Shown: one piece after another, positions 18,001 through 24,618 of the stretch | Layout: each line of letters starts with the position of its first letter | How positions within the stretch are numbered: the first letter of the stretch is position 1 | Source of the DNA: Amycolatopsis roodepoortensis | GTDB lineage: Bacteria > Actinomycetota > Actinomycetes > Mycobacteriales > Pseudonocardiaceae | Assembly (NCBI RefSeq): GCF_014873915.1 | Contig: NZ_JADBEJ010000005.1 | Span: forward strand, 3,038,001-3,102,000 | DNA length: 64,000 bases | Direction: 5' to 3' | Position numbers and translations under genes: made by a program | The notes under the pieces: model-generated | Told to the model about the DNA's origin: nothing | The model's input: the letters and a program-made list of their open reading frames with translations, nothing else | The model's database searches: none

Positions 18001-20993
18001 AGCCGCGGCGTCAGGGAGATCCCCTCCCGCCGGGCGCGGGCGGCCACCTGCATCGACGAGATCGAGTCGCCGCCCAGCTCGAAGAAGCTGTCCTCGACGC
18101 CGACCCGCTCCAGCCCGAGGACGTCGGCAAACACTCCACAAAGGACTCGTTCGTCCTCGGTCGAGGGTTCCCGGCCCGCCGCCTTCGCGGAGAAATCCGG
18201 CTCGGGGAGCGTCTGCCGGTCCACCTTGCCGTTGACGGTCAGCGGAAGTTCGTCCAGCACCAGGATCGCGGCCGGGATCATGAACTCGGGCAGCGTCTCG
18301 GCGAGTTGTCCGCTCAGGCGCGCCGGGTCGAGATCCTGCCCCGCTTCGGGGACGGCGTACCCGATCAGCTGCTCACCACGGGCGATCACCACGGCCTGGG
18401 CGACGCCGGGCAGGCGGCCGAGCGCGACCTCGATCTCCCCGGGTTCCACCCGGTAGCCACGGATCTTCACCTGGTCGTCGGCTCGGCCGGCGAACGCCAG
18501 CGTGCCGTTCTCCGTCCAGGACGCGAGGTCACCCGTGCGGTACATGCGCCCGCCGGGCGCGAACGGATCCGCGACGAAGCGCTCGGCCGTCAGCGTCGAA
18601 CGGCCCAGATAGCCTTGCGCCACACCGGCTCCGGCGACGTACAGCTCGCCCGGCAGCCCCGCGGGCACGGGCCGCAGGAACGCGTCGAGGACGTAGACCC
18701 GCCGTCCCGCGAGCGGACGGCCGATCGGCAGCACCGATCCCATCTCGTCGCCGGGTTCGAGCACCCACCACGTCGCGCACAGCGTGGCCTCGGTGGGCCC
18801 GTAGAGATGCCGCACCCGCACGTCCGGGCACGTCCGCCGCACCCGCTCGACCGCCGCGGGCGGCACCGCGTCACCACCGGTCAGCACCTCACGCAGCCCG
18901 GCGACCGATTCCGGCGCTTCCTCCGCCAGCACCCGGAAACTCCCGGCCGTCAGGTGGGCGGCCGTGACGCCGTCCGCCACGTAGCCGGCCAGCGCCTCGC
19001 CGTCCACCGCACCCGATCCGGCGAGCACCACCCTGGCGCCCGAGACCAGCGGCACCCACAGCTCGAACAGGGAGATGTCGAAAGCGTGCGAGGCGTGCAT
19101 GAGCACCGCGTCGCCGGGGCCGACGTCCCAGCCCGGTTCGCCGACCAGGGCGGCGACGTTGCCGTGCGACACCGCGACACCCTTGGGCGTGCCCGTCGAG
19201 CCCGACGTGTACATCACGTACGCGACGTCGTCCGCCGTGGCGCCGATCGACAGCCTGGCGGACTCCGCGACCGCTCGCCGGGTCTCCGGATCGTCGAGGA
19301 CGATCGGTTCGAGACCGCCGTCCAGGACGGCGTCCCGGTGCGCTTCGGTGCACACGACCGCCGACGGCTCGGCGTCCGCCAGCATGAACTTCACGCGTTC
19401 AGCCGGGTACGCGGGGTCCAGCGGGATGTACGCCGCGCCCGCCTTCCATACCGCGAGCAGGGTCGCGACGAGATCGGGCGACCGGTCCATCACGACGGCG
19501 ACCCGGTCGCCGCGCCGGACTCCCTTGCCGCTCAGGTACCCCGCGAGCCGCTCGGCGCGCTCGGTCAGCTCCCCGTACGACAACGTTTCGTCACCGGCGA
19601 CGACGGCGATCGCGCTTTCGTCCTGGCGCGAGAACAGGTCCGGCGCCAGTACGTCCGGTGCCGGCTCGGCCGACACACCCCACCGGCCGACCGTTTCGCG
19701 CTCGGCCGCGGTGGAGACGTCGATGTCGGCGACGGTGACGTCACGCGACAGCTGGCGCAGCACGCCGGTGAACCGCTCGAGGATGACTCGCGCGGCGGCC
19801 TCGTCGAAAAGATTCGTCAGGTAGTCGAGTTTGACGAGCATCGACTCGCCGGGGACCGCGACCAGCGTCAACGGGTAGTGGGCCGCCTCCTGCCCCTGGT
19901 TCACGCGAATGCCGAAGGGCGCGACCGAATCCGGCCCGCCGAGCTCGCGCGGGAAGTTCTCGAAGACGATCATGGTGTCGAAGCTCGCGCCGGGTCCGGC
20001 GGCCTGCTGGATGTCCGCGAGCCCGACGAACTGGTCCGGGATGAGCGCGGACTGGCGTCTTTGCAGCTCCGCCAGCAGCTCGACGACCGGCGCCGAACCG
20101 CGCAGCCGCGCGCGCACCGGGACGGTGTTGAGGAACAGCCCCACCATTCCTTCCACGCCGGGCAGATCCGGCGGGCGCGCCGAAACGACCGCGCCGAACA
20201 CGACGTCCGTGCGGCCGGAGAGCTGCGCGAGCACCATCGCCCACGCGCCCTGCACGACCGTGTTGAGCGTCAATCCGTTGCCGCGGGCCAACTCTTCCAG
20301 CGAGCGGGTGAGCTCCGGGGGCAGCTCGACCGTGATGCTCTCGGGAATGCCGGGCGCGCGCCCCGGATCGGAGGGTGCGACCAAGGTCTGCGCTTCGAGG
20401 TCGCCCAGCTCATTCGTCCAGGCCGTGAGTGCTTTCGTCTTGTCCTGACGGCTCAACCACGCGAGATATTCGCGGTACGGCGTCACTTCCGGCAGTTCCG
20501 CCGCCGCGTACAGCGCCGACAGCTCGTCGAACACGATGGGCAGCGACCAGGCGTCCATGATCGCGTGATGGCAGGTGACCGCGAGGCGGTGGCTGTCGTC
20601 GCCGAGCCGGATCAACGTCAACCGCAGCAACGGCGCCGTCGCGAGGTCGAACCGCTTCGTCCGGTCTTCCTCGGCAAGCTCTCGCACGGCCGCGTCGGGG
20701 TTTTCGAGGTGGGAGAGGTCGATCTCGCGCCAGGGCAGTTCCACCTGCCGGGCGATGATCTGGACCGTCTCGCCAGACTTGCGCTGCCGGAAGCAGGCAC
20801 GCAGCGACGCGTGCCGCGCCAGCAACGCCTCCCACGCCGCCCGCAGCCTCGCCGCGTCCACGGGGCCGTCGAGCTCCAGGACCCAGTGTCCGATGTAGAC
20901 GTCGAGCCCGTCACCGTCGTAGACCGCGTGGAAGACCAGCCCTGCCTGCAACGGCGACAGCGGCCAGATGTCCTCGATCCGCGACTGAGCCAT
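9021..20993 (-). CDS. Glycopeptide NRPS subunit, modules 4-6 (C-A-T-E-C-A-T-E-C-A-T)
   Basis: This 3990-aa subunit is the largest product in the window and extends the tripeptide by three residues. Approximate domains: C4 1-440, A4 455-950, T4 955-1010, E4 1020-1430, C5 1458-1890, A5 1915-2420, T5 2425-2475, E5 2483-2900, C6 2938-3370, A6 3390-3880, T6 3895-3965. A4 (pocket D-I-F-H-L-G-L-L-C) and A5 (D-A-V-H-L-G-L-L-C) read as 4-hydroxyphenylglycine; A6 (D-A-S-T-V-G-A-I-C) as tyrosine or beta-hydroxytyrosine. Epimerases are in modules 4 and 5, as expected for D residues 4 and 5. The C4 motif is HHAIMDAW (G to A), and the E4 and E5 motifs end in DA and DV rather than DG. The ATG at 20993 follows GAGGGAG; a TTG just before it is less likely. 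Confidence 0.95.
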   Translation of the reverse strand: MAQSRIEDIWPLSPLQAGLVFHAVYDGDGLDVYIGHWVLELDGPVDAARLRAAWEALLARHASLRACFRQRKSGETVQIIARQVELPWREIDLSHLENPDAAVRELAEEDRTKRFDLATAPLLRLTLIRLGDDSHRLAVTCHHAIMDAWSLPIVFDELSALYAAAELPEVTPYREYLAWLSRQDKTKALTAWTNELGDLEAQTLVAPSDPGRAPGIPESITVELPPELTRSLEELARGNGLTLNTVVQGAWAMVLAQLSGRTDVVFGAVVSARPPDLPGVEGMVGLFLNTVPVRARLRGSAPVVELLAELQRRQSALIPDQFVGLADIQQAAGPGASFDTMIVFENFPRELGGPDSVAPFGIRVNQGQEAAHYPLTLVAVPGESMLVKLDYLTNLFDEAAARVILERFTGVLRQLSRDVTVADIDVSTAAERETVGRWGVSAEPAPDVLAPDLFSRQDESAIAVVAGDETLSYGELTERAERLAGYLSGKGVRRGDRVAVVMDRSPDLVATLLAVWKAGAAYIPLDPAYPAERVKFMLADAEPSAVVCTEAHRDAVLDGGLEPIVLDDPETRRAVAESARLSIGATADDVAYVMYTSGSTGTPKGVAVSHGNVAALVGEPGWDVGPGDAVLMHASHAFDISLFELWVPLVSGARVVLAGSGAVDGEALAGYVADGVTAAHLTAGSFRVLAEEAPESVAGLREVLTGGDAVPPAAVERVRRTCPDVRVRHLYGPTEATLCATWWVLEPGDEMGSVLPIGRPLAGRRVYVLDAFLRPVPAGLPGELYVAGAGVAQGYLGRSTLTAERFVADPFAPGGRMYRTGDLASWTENGTLAFAGRADDQVKIRGYRVEPGEIEVALGRLPGVAQAVVIARGEQLIGYAVPEAGQDLDPARLSGQLAETLPEFMIPAAILVLDELPLTVNGKVDRQTLPEPDFSAKAAGREPSTEDERVLCGVFADVLGLERVGVEDSFFELGGDSISSMQVAARARREGISLTPRLVFEHRTPERLAALAKETAAPSTVESGVGEIPMTPVMLALGENAVRPGFAQARVIVTPSGFDQNMLVKAVQALLDTHDLLRARVESGRLIVPEPGAVDAAALVTRVEAGDLDEAAEREVRKATGTLDPAAGAMLRVVWIDSPDTGEGRLALVAHHLAVDAVSWGILLPDLRSAYEDAALEPVATPYRQWARRLAEQARDERTVAETERWIALLDGAEPAVELSPGKTHSWSSTLSGEVANDLLTRLPGAFHCGIQDVLLAGLAGALRGTGGAVLVDVEGHGREAADGEDLLRTVGWFTSVHPVRFDVSAGDLLKTAKEQIRAVPGDGLGYGLLRYLNPDTGARLAELPSAQIGFNYLGRTSLSAKDRAWQPAGEGPLGGGPDMILAHPVEVGAEVQDTPDGPRLALAIDGRDVDPATVERLGEAWLATLNALAADADAGGHTPSDFALVDLAQQDVTELEAVTPGLTDIWPLSPLQEGMLFERAVADDGVDVYQSQRILDLDGPLDAERLRAAWNQVVARHETLRTGFHQLGSGEPVQVVAPEAEIPWRTVDLSHVGEADAAAEIERLLAEDQAERFDVTKAPLLRLMLIKLSPVRHRFVLTSHHVLLDGWSTPLVLGEVSIAYAGGPPPAKSPSYKDYLTWLSRQDEQATQAAWRAELAGSDEPTVVDADADKAMVVPGEHAELLSEAATRALTGFARGHGLTLSTIVQGAWALVLSRLAGRTDVVFGTVVSGRPADVPDVEQMVGMFINTIPVRVRLDGDLPVLEMLQDLQARQSALTEHQYLGLSQVQRAAGSGAVFDTIVMIENYPHDADGLGDDGGVSISAVETRTGTGYPLTMSVSPGKSLLIRVAYRPDRIEAGTAAEVARQVVRVLERVSAEASLPVGRLGVTSEPARESVVERWNATGAATTGATVPELFRRRAAESPEAVAVVDGDRTLSYAELDRESDGLAGHLAARGVRRGDRVGVVMERGADLIVALLAVWKAGAAQVPVNVEYPAERIERMLADSGAALAICVAASRDAVPDGVEPLVMGATEQEAPPVTVGAHDTAYVMYTSGSTGVPKGVSVPHGSVAALAGDPGWSQGPGDRVLLHASHAFDASLVEIWVPLVSGAAVVVAEPGAVDAQRVREAVERGVTTIHLTAGTFRVVAEEAPESFTGLREILTGGDAVPLASVERMRHACPDVRFRQLYGPTEITLCATWLVLEPGVETGDVLPIGGPLAGRQAYVLDAFLQPVAPGVTGELYLAGAGLAHGYLGAPTATAQRFVANPFAAGERMYRTGDLARWTDDGELLFGGRADSQVKIRGYRVEPGEIEAALTALPDVSQAVVVAREERPGEKRLIAYVTAEPGLESEAIRTRLAERLPEFMVPAVVLVLDTFPLTLNGKIDRAALPAPEFAGKPAGREPRTEAERVMTDLFAEILGLDRVGADDSFFELGGDSILSMRLAARARREDFVFGAKQVFEQKTPAGLAAVAERGVQEAEVADGVGEVPWTPVVRALLERDPGAMSRGALAQWVTASVPGDLSLEVLTAGLRAVIDTHDLLRSQVIDSRLVVAERGSVDAAALLRRVEAGAGDLGEIAERHAHEAAGRLDPGAGVMLQAVWVDAGSEGRLVLAAHHLAVDVVSWRVLLADLQAACEEPVLDPPPVSFRRWARTLADQAPQRAGELETWKEILDGAQARVGELDPRRDTIATSGRKSWTLPRERASVLVENTPPAFHCGVHEVLLATLAGAVTQWRGGTAVVVDVEGHGRQPLDGMDLSRTLGWFTDVHPLRLDTAGADTPGRLLKQVKENVRAVPDGGLGYGMLRYLDAEAGKVLAALPSPEIGFNYLGRFSARPEGDAEPWQLTGTIGGTAEDDLPLRHAVEIDAVVLDGELTLTLTWAERLLTEADAESLGQAWLDMLTGLALHTEGGAGGHTPSDFPLIELTQQEVTDVEALVPSLDDIWPLSPLQEGLLFHAVDERGPDVYAGIRDIILDGPLDVARFRASWQTLLDRHPALRAGFHRLGSGTAVQAVVRDVPVPWQETDLSHLPEDEALAEFERIAAASHAERFDLAKAPLLHLHLVRFGDRRHRLVLRSHHISADGWSLPVFLGEVMAAYEDDRPLPAPTSYREYLAWLSRQDKAAAKEAWRTELAGLDEATHVVPPDTIAVPIEPDRVRFELDEDLSARLMEFTRRHGVTTNTLFQGVWALLLARLTGREDVVFGTTVAGRPVEIPGVESAVGLFMNMLPVRARLTGAQPFLEMLADLQARQVALMPHQHVGLTEINQLAGPGAAFDTIVVFENYPPPPPPSDDPDVLALRPAGIPDDTGHYPLSIRASEGGGVHGEVIYRPDVFDRTRIEEIVASIIRALDQVVTEPRVPVGRVALIGSEQRRLVIEEWNRTEVPFEAEALPVLFRRQVERSRDAVAIEDAKRTLTYGELLGEVETLARLLVALGVRRETRVGVLVERSAELVVTMMGVTFAGGAFVPVDPDYPAERIELMLTSSAPQVLVCTSATRAVVPEQFDGEILLLDELPAADPSVVLPSVSTTDAAYVIYTSGSTGVPKGVQVTHSGLGNLATAHIERLGVTASSRVLQLSAIGFDAIVSELYMSLLAGATLVLADAESMPPRVTLGDALRQWGITHLTVSPSVLAVEEDLPDTLRGVLTGGEVCTPALVDRWSPGRRFINAYGPTETTICSTMSAPLSPGHEVVPLGGPIRNVKHYILDAYLQPVPPGVAGELYIAGAGLARGYLGRAGLTSERFVADPFTPGERMYRSGDRFRWDPDGELIFVGRVDAQVKVRGYRVEPAEIENVLAEHPGVAQVAVAVHRDGPGDKRLVAYVVPSDGADVSLTSVLREMAAARLPEYMMPAAFVALEKMPLTPNGKLDHRALQAPDFSGLSSGRDPRTAMEAKLCELFAEVLGLEQVGPDDSFFELGGDSIISMQLSARARREGLELSPWQVFEEKTPERLATLVKEIPAEGEAAPEPEPESAGGSLVALSADQLEQLEAGFS

Positions 20994-21153
20994 CAATTTC
21001 TCCCTCGATCAGCGAAGTTCTTCGGCGAATCCCGTCCTGCGCGAAGTCGAGGCGCCGACGTCGAATGCGGCATGTCCCCCCACCGAATCGTCGCCCGAAG
21101 GGCCGACCCGGACAACATGTCCAACGGGCCCCGTTTTCCTGCCGTGAACGCGG

Positions 21154-21198
21154 GGTGTGTGGAAATAGGGACGTTGAGTGTCCCTATTTCCACACACC
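21154..21198. repeat. Palindrome GGTGTGTGGAAATAGGGAC
   Basis: Perfect 19-nt arms flank a 7-nt loop. It is the only palindrome of this sequence type in the window. Confidence 0.85.
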
Positions 21199-21236
21199 TC
21201 CTACTGAACGTCACCGCGCCCGGCAACGGCAGGAGC

Positions 21237-21279
21237 GAAGGGGACTTTCCCCGCGCCCGATACGGCGAAAGTCCCCTTC
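21237..21279. repeat. Palindrome GAAGGGGACTTTC family
   Basis: 13-nt perfect arms around a 17-nt loop. The same GAAGGGGACTT arm occurs in the palindrome at 35248-35290. Confidence 0.8.
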
Positions 21280-21301
21280 ACACCAGCTCACCTCAGGCCG
21301 G

Positions 21302-21358
21302 GTGTTGCGAAAGCCACTTTCGCAACCTTCAACGTCGCGAAAGTGGCTTTCGCGACAC
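21302..21358. repeat. Palindrome of the GCGAAAGCCACTTTCGC family
   Basis: Two inverted copies of a GCGAAAGCCACTTTCGC core, flanked by GTGT/ACAC, are separated by about 13 nt. It is nearly the same as 2970-3026. Confidence 0.85.
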
Positions 21359-21384
21359 CCAACACACGCCGCCGGAAAGCGAAA

Positions 21385-21436
21385 GGGGTCGTGAGTGGCG
21401 TTTCGGGTTAGAACCCGAAACGCCACTCACGACCCC
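21385..21436. repeat. Palindrome of the GTGAGTGGC...GGTT/AACC family
   Basis: Perfect 25-nt arms with a 2-nt AG loop, ending 17 bp beyond the stop of the module-3 NRPS gene. The variable middle of the arm is gtttcg. Confidence 0.88.
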
Positions 21437-21453
21437 AATGCGAACCGCAGCCT

Positions 21454-24400
21454 CTACACGGTGTCGAACTCCGACTCCAATTCCTCGATCTCGTCCTTCC
21501 CCATCTCGACCAGTTCGAAGTCGGCGGCGGGTTTCCGCGCCGCGGGCACCTCGTCCGGCTCCTCGCCCAGCTCGACGAACGACGCGAGCCCCGCCGGCGT
21601 CCGGTACTCGAACACCTCCCGCGCGCCGAAGGTCATCCCCTCACGCCGCGCCCGCGCCGCCAGCTGCATCGAGACGATCGAATCCCCACCGAGCTCGAAG
21701 AAGCTGTCGTCCGCGCCCACCCGCGCCAGTCCGAGCATCTCGGCGAAGAGTTCGCACAGCAGCCGCTCGATCTCCGTGACCGGTTCCCTGCCGGCGATGT
21801 GCCCGCTGAAATCGGGCTCCGGCAACGCTTTCCGGTCGACCTTCCCGTTCGCGTTCACCGGCAGCGCGGCCAGCGCCATCACCACCGACGGCACCATGTA
21901 CTCCGGCAGCAGCCCGGCGATCCGGTCGCGCAGCCGCACCGGGTCCACCCCGGCGCCGGACACGATGTAGCCGATCAGCCGCCCGTCGCGGACCGCCACC
22001 ACCGCCTGGTCGACGCCCGGCTGGTCCGCCAGCACCGCCTCGACCTCGCCCGGTTCCACGCGATAACCGCGGATCTTGACCTGCGTGTCCGCGCGGCCGG
22101 CGAAGACCAGCTCGGCTTCGTCGTTCCAGTAAGCCAGGTCTCCCGTCCGGTACATCCGCTCGCCGGACGCGAAAGGATCGGCGACGAACCGTTCGGCCGT
22201 CAACGCGGTACGGCCGAGGTAACCGTGCGCCACCCCGGCGCCCGCGATGTACAGGTCGCCCGCGACGCCCGGCGGCAGCGGCCGCAGGAAGACGTCCAAC
22301 ACGTACAGCCGCCGCCCCGGATGCGGTTTGCCGATCGGCAGCGTCGTGCCCAGGTCGTCACCGGGCCGGATCACCTTCCACGACGCGCAGAACGTCGTTT
22401 CCGTCGGCCCGTAGGTGTGCAGGACACGAAGGTCCGGGCACGCCTGCCGCACCCGCTCCACCGCGCCGAGCGGCACCACGTCCCCGCCGGTCTGGAAGTA
22501 GCGCAGACCCGCGAAACAGTCCGGTTTCTCCTGCACCAGCGCGCGGAACTGGCCGGCGGTGAAGTTCACCGACGTGAGGCCTCGTGCCGCGTGCGCGGCG
22601 AGGGTGTTCGCGTCGATCACGCCCGGCCCGGCGAGGATCACCCGCGCGCCCGCCACGAGCGGCACCAGGACCTCGTACAGCGCCGGGTCGAAGGTGTGTG
22701 GCGCGTGCATCAGCACGGCGTCACCGGGATGCAGATCCCACACCCGGTAGCCCAGCAACGCCGCGACGGCACCGTGCGGGACGGCCACACCCTTCGGCGT
22801 CCCGGTCGAGCCGGACGTGTACATCACGTACGCCAGATCGTCCGCCCCGACCGGGACCAACGAAGCCTCACCCTCGACCGGATCGTCCACGAGGATCCGC
22901 GGATACCCGGACGGCGTCGCGGTCCCGGCCCGGCACACCACCGCGGTCGCCGCGGAATCCTCCAGCATGAACGCGACCCGCTCGGCCGGATAGTCCGGAT
23001 CGATCGGCACGTACACCGCGCCGGCCTTCCACACCGCGAGCCAGGCCGCCAGCAGTTCCGCCGACCGCTCGACCACGACACCGACACAGTCGCCTCGACG
23101 CACACCCCGGGCCGTCAGCACCGTCGCCAGCTTGCCGGACCATTCGCCGAGTTCCGCGAACGAGTACTCCCGGTCCGCGGCCACGATCGCCGTCGCGTGC
23201 GGCGTCCGTTCCACCTGACGGCCGAACAGCTCCACCGCCGACGACGCGTCCACGATGTCGTCCGTCTCGTTCCAGCGCTCGACCACCAGCGCACGGCCGG
23301 TCTCGTCGAGCACGTCCAACCTGCCGACCGGCGTCCCAGGCGCCGCGATGATCCGCTCCAGCACCAGGGTGAGCCCGTCCAGCGCCGCCTTGGCGACGGA
23401 CGCTTCGACGGCGTGATACTGCAGTTCGATCTCGAGGCTTTCGCCCGGCATGACACCCAGGGTCATCGCGTACGGCGTCGCCTGGTTGAAGTCGCGCAAA
23501 GTCAGGCTGAGCTCGGACGGCGAGCCGCTCGCCGGATCGGCGTAGTTCTCGAACACGACGATCGTGTCGAAACCCGCTTCGCCCAGCTTCTGGATCTCCG
23601 GCAGACCGAGATGGTGGTGCGCCATCATCTCCGACTGCCGGTCCTGCAGCTCCGTCAGCATCCGCAAGACCGGCTGGTCGGCGTCCAACCGCACCCGGAC
23701 CGGCACGGTGTTGATGAACAGCCCCACGGTCTGCTCCGCGCCTGGCAGTTCCGCGGGCCGACCGGAGACCACCGCGCCGAACACGACGTCCTGACGGCGC
23801 GCCAGCCTCGCCAGCACCAGCGACCACGCGCCCTGCACGAGCGTGTTGAACGTCAACCCGTTGCGGCGGGCGAATTCCGCCAGCGCGGAGGTGAACTCCG
23901 GCGAATGGCGGACGACCTCGCTCGAGGGCAGCCCGTGCGCCTTCCCCGGAGTTTCCGGCAGCCCGAGCGACGTTCCGTCGGCCCCGTCCAGTTCCGCGCG
24001 CCAAGCAGCCTTGGCCGCCTCCTTGTCCTGCTTTCCCAGCCAGGCAAGGTAATTCCCGTACGAACCAGGGGCACGCGCGACGCCACCCGTCGCGTAGATC
24101 TCCAGGAGGTCCGCCTCGATGAGCGCCCGCGACCAGCCGTCGATGAGCAGGTGATGGCTCGTGGTCACCAGGCAGTGCTTGTCCGGGCCGAGCCGGATCA
24201 GCATGAGCCGCAGCAACGGCGGCCGTGTGAGGTCGAACCGCGTGGAGCGTTCCTTCTCCGCGATCGCGTCCACCTCGGCGAGTGCGTCCCCTTCGGACAG
24301 ACCGGACAGATCGCGTTCGGCCCACGGAAGTTTGACCTCGCGCGGGATGAGCTGGATCGTCTCGCCGTTCTTCCGCCGCTGGAAGCTCGCCCGCAGCGCG

Positions 24401-24618
24401 GCGTGCCTGCCGAGCACGGCCTCCCAGGCCTTCCGGAACCGTTCGGTGTCCAGTGGCCCGTCGATGATCTGCGTCTGCTGGATGAGATGGATGTCGGGCG
24501 CCTCGTCGTCCAAGGACGCGTGGTAGAGCATGCCCGCCTGCATCGGGGAAAGCGGCCAGACCTCGGCCAGTGCCGATCCAAAAGGGGCCGATCCAGAAGT
24601 TGTCGTCGAAGTGTTCAC
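21454..24618 (-). CDS. Glycopeptide NRPS subunit, module 3 (C-A-T)
   Basis: The 1054-aa single-module subunit adds residue 3. Domains: condensation (~20-450, HHLLIDGW), adenylation (~465-955) and carrier (~960-1020, FFELGGDSIVSM), with no epimerase, as expected for an L residue at position 3. The A pocket begins D-P-Y and ends G-G-T, matching the Dpg code. A free-standing module 3 occurs in ristocetin/teicoplanin-type clusters, whereas vancomycin/balhimycin clusters fuse modules 1-3. The start is GTG at 24618, overlapping the TGA of the upstream NRPS gene (GTGA), with AAGG about 10 nt upstream; the first residues are VNTSTTTSGS. A strongly charged Glu/Asp-rich C-terminal tail after the carrier probably serves as a docking segment to the next subunit. 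Confidence 0.94.
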   Translation of the reverse strand: MNTSTTTSGSAPFGSALAEVWPLSPMQAGMLYHASLDDEAPDIHLIQQTQIIDGPLDTERFRKAWEAVLGRHAALRASFQRRKNGETIQLIPREVKLPWAERDLSGLSEGDALAEVDAIAEKERSTRFDLTRPPLLRLMLIRLGPDKHCLVTTSHHLLIDGWSRALIEADLLEIYATGGVARAPGSYGNYLAWLGKQDKEAAKAAWRAELDGADGTSLGLPETPGKAHGLPSSEVVRHSPEFTSALAEFARRNGLTFNTLVQGAWSLVLARLARRQDVVFGAVVSGRPAELPGAEQTVGLFINTVPVRVRLDADQPVLRMLTELQDRQSEMMAHHHLGLPEIQKLGEAGFDTIVVFENYADPASGSPSELSLTLRDFNQATPYAMTLGVMPGESLEIELQYHAVEASVAKAALDGLTLVLERIIAAPGTPVGRLDVLDETGRALVVERWNETDDIVDASSAVELFGRQVERTPHATAIVAADREYSFAELGEWSGKLATVLTARGVRRGDCVGVVVERSAELLAAWLAVWKAGAVYVPIDPDYPAERVAFMLEDSAATAVVCRAGTATPSGYPRILVDDPVEGEASLVPVGADDLAYVMYTSGSTGTPKGVAVPHGAVAALLGYRVWDLHPGDAVLMHAPHTFDPALYEVLVPLVAGARVILAGPGVIDANTLAAHAARGLTSVNFTAGQFRALVQEKPDCFAGLRYFQTGGDVVPLGAVERVRQACPDLRVLHTYGPTETTFCASWKVIRPGDDLGTTLPIGKPHPGRRLYVLDVFLRPLPPGVAGDLYIAGAGVAHGYLGRTALTAERFVADPFASGERMYRTGDLAYWNDEAELVFAGRADTQVKIRGYRVEPGEVEAVLADQPGVDQAVVAVRDGRLIGYIVSGAGVDPVRLRDRIAGLLPEYMVPSVVMALAALPVNANGKVDRKALPEPDFSGHIAGREPVTEIERLLCELFAEMLGLARVGADDSFFELGGDSIVSMQLAARARREGMTFGAREVFEYRTPAGLASFVELGEEPDEVPAARKPAADFELVEMGKDEIEELESEFDTV

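Larger units (their letters stand above)
20994..21453. other. NRPS intergenic region with four stacked palindromes (460 bp, no gene)
   Basis: The gap separates the module-3 and module-4-6 NRPS genes, which in other GPA clusters are closely spaced. It contains four separate long palindromes at 21154-21198, 21237-21279, 21302-21358 and 21385-21436, leaving only about 10-40 bp between them. No open frame was recognised. A promoter for the modules 4-6 gene may lie between 20994 and 21153, but none was obvious. Confidence 0.75.

Noticed and set aside
17100..21779. Very long plus-strand open frames opposite the NRPS genes (up to about 1560 codons)
   Set aside because: They mirror the codon pattern of the minus-strand NRPS genes, have arginine/histidine-rich composition and no domain. 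They are typical high-GC shadow frames.
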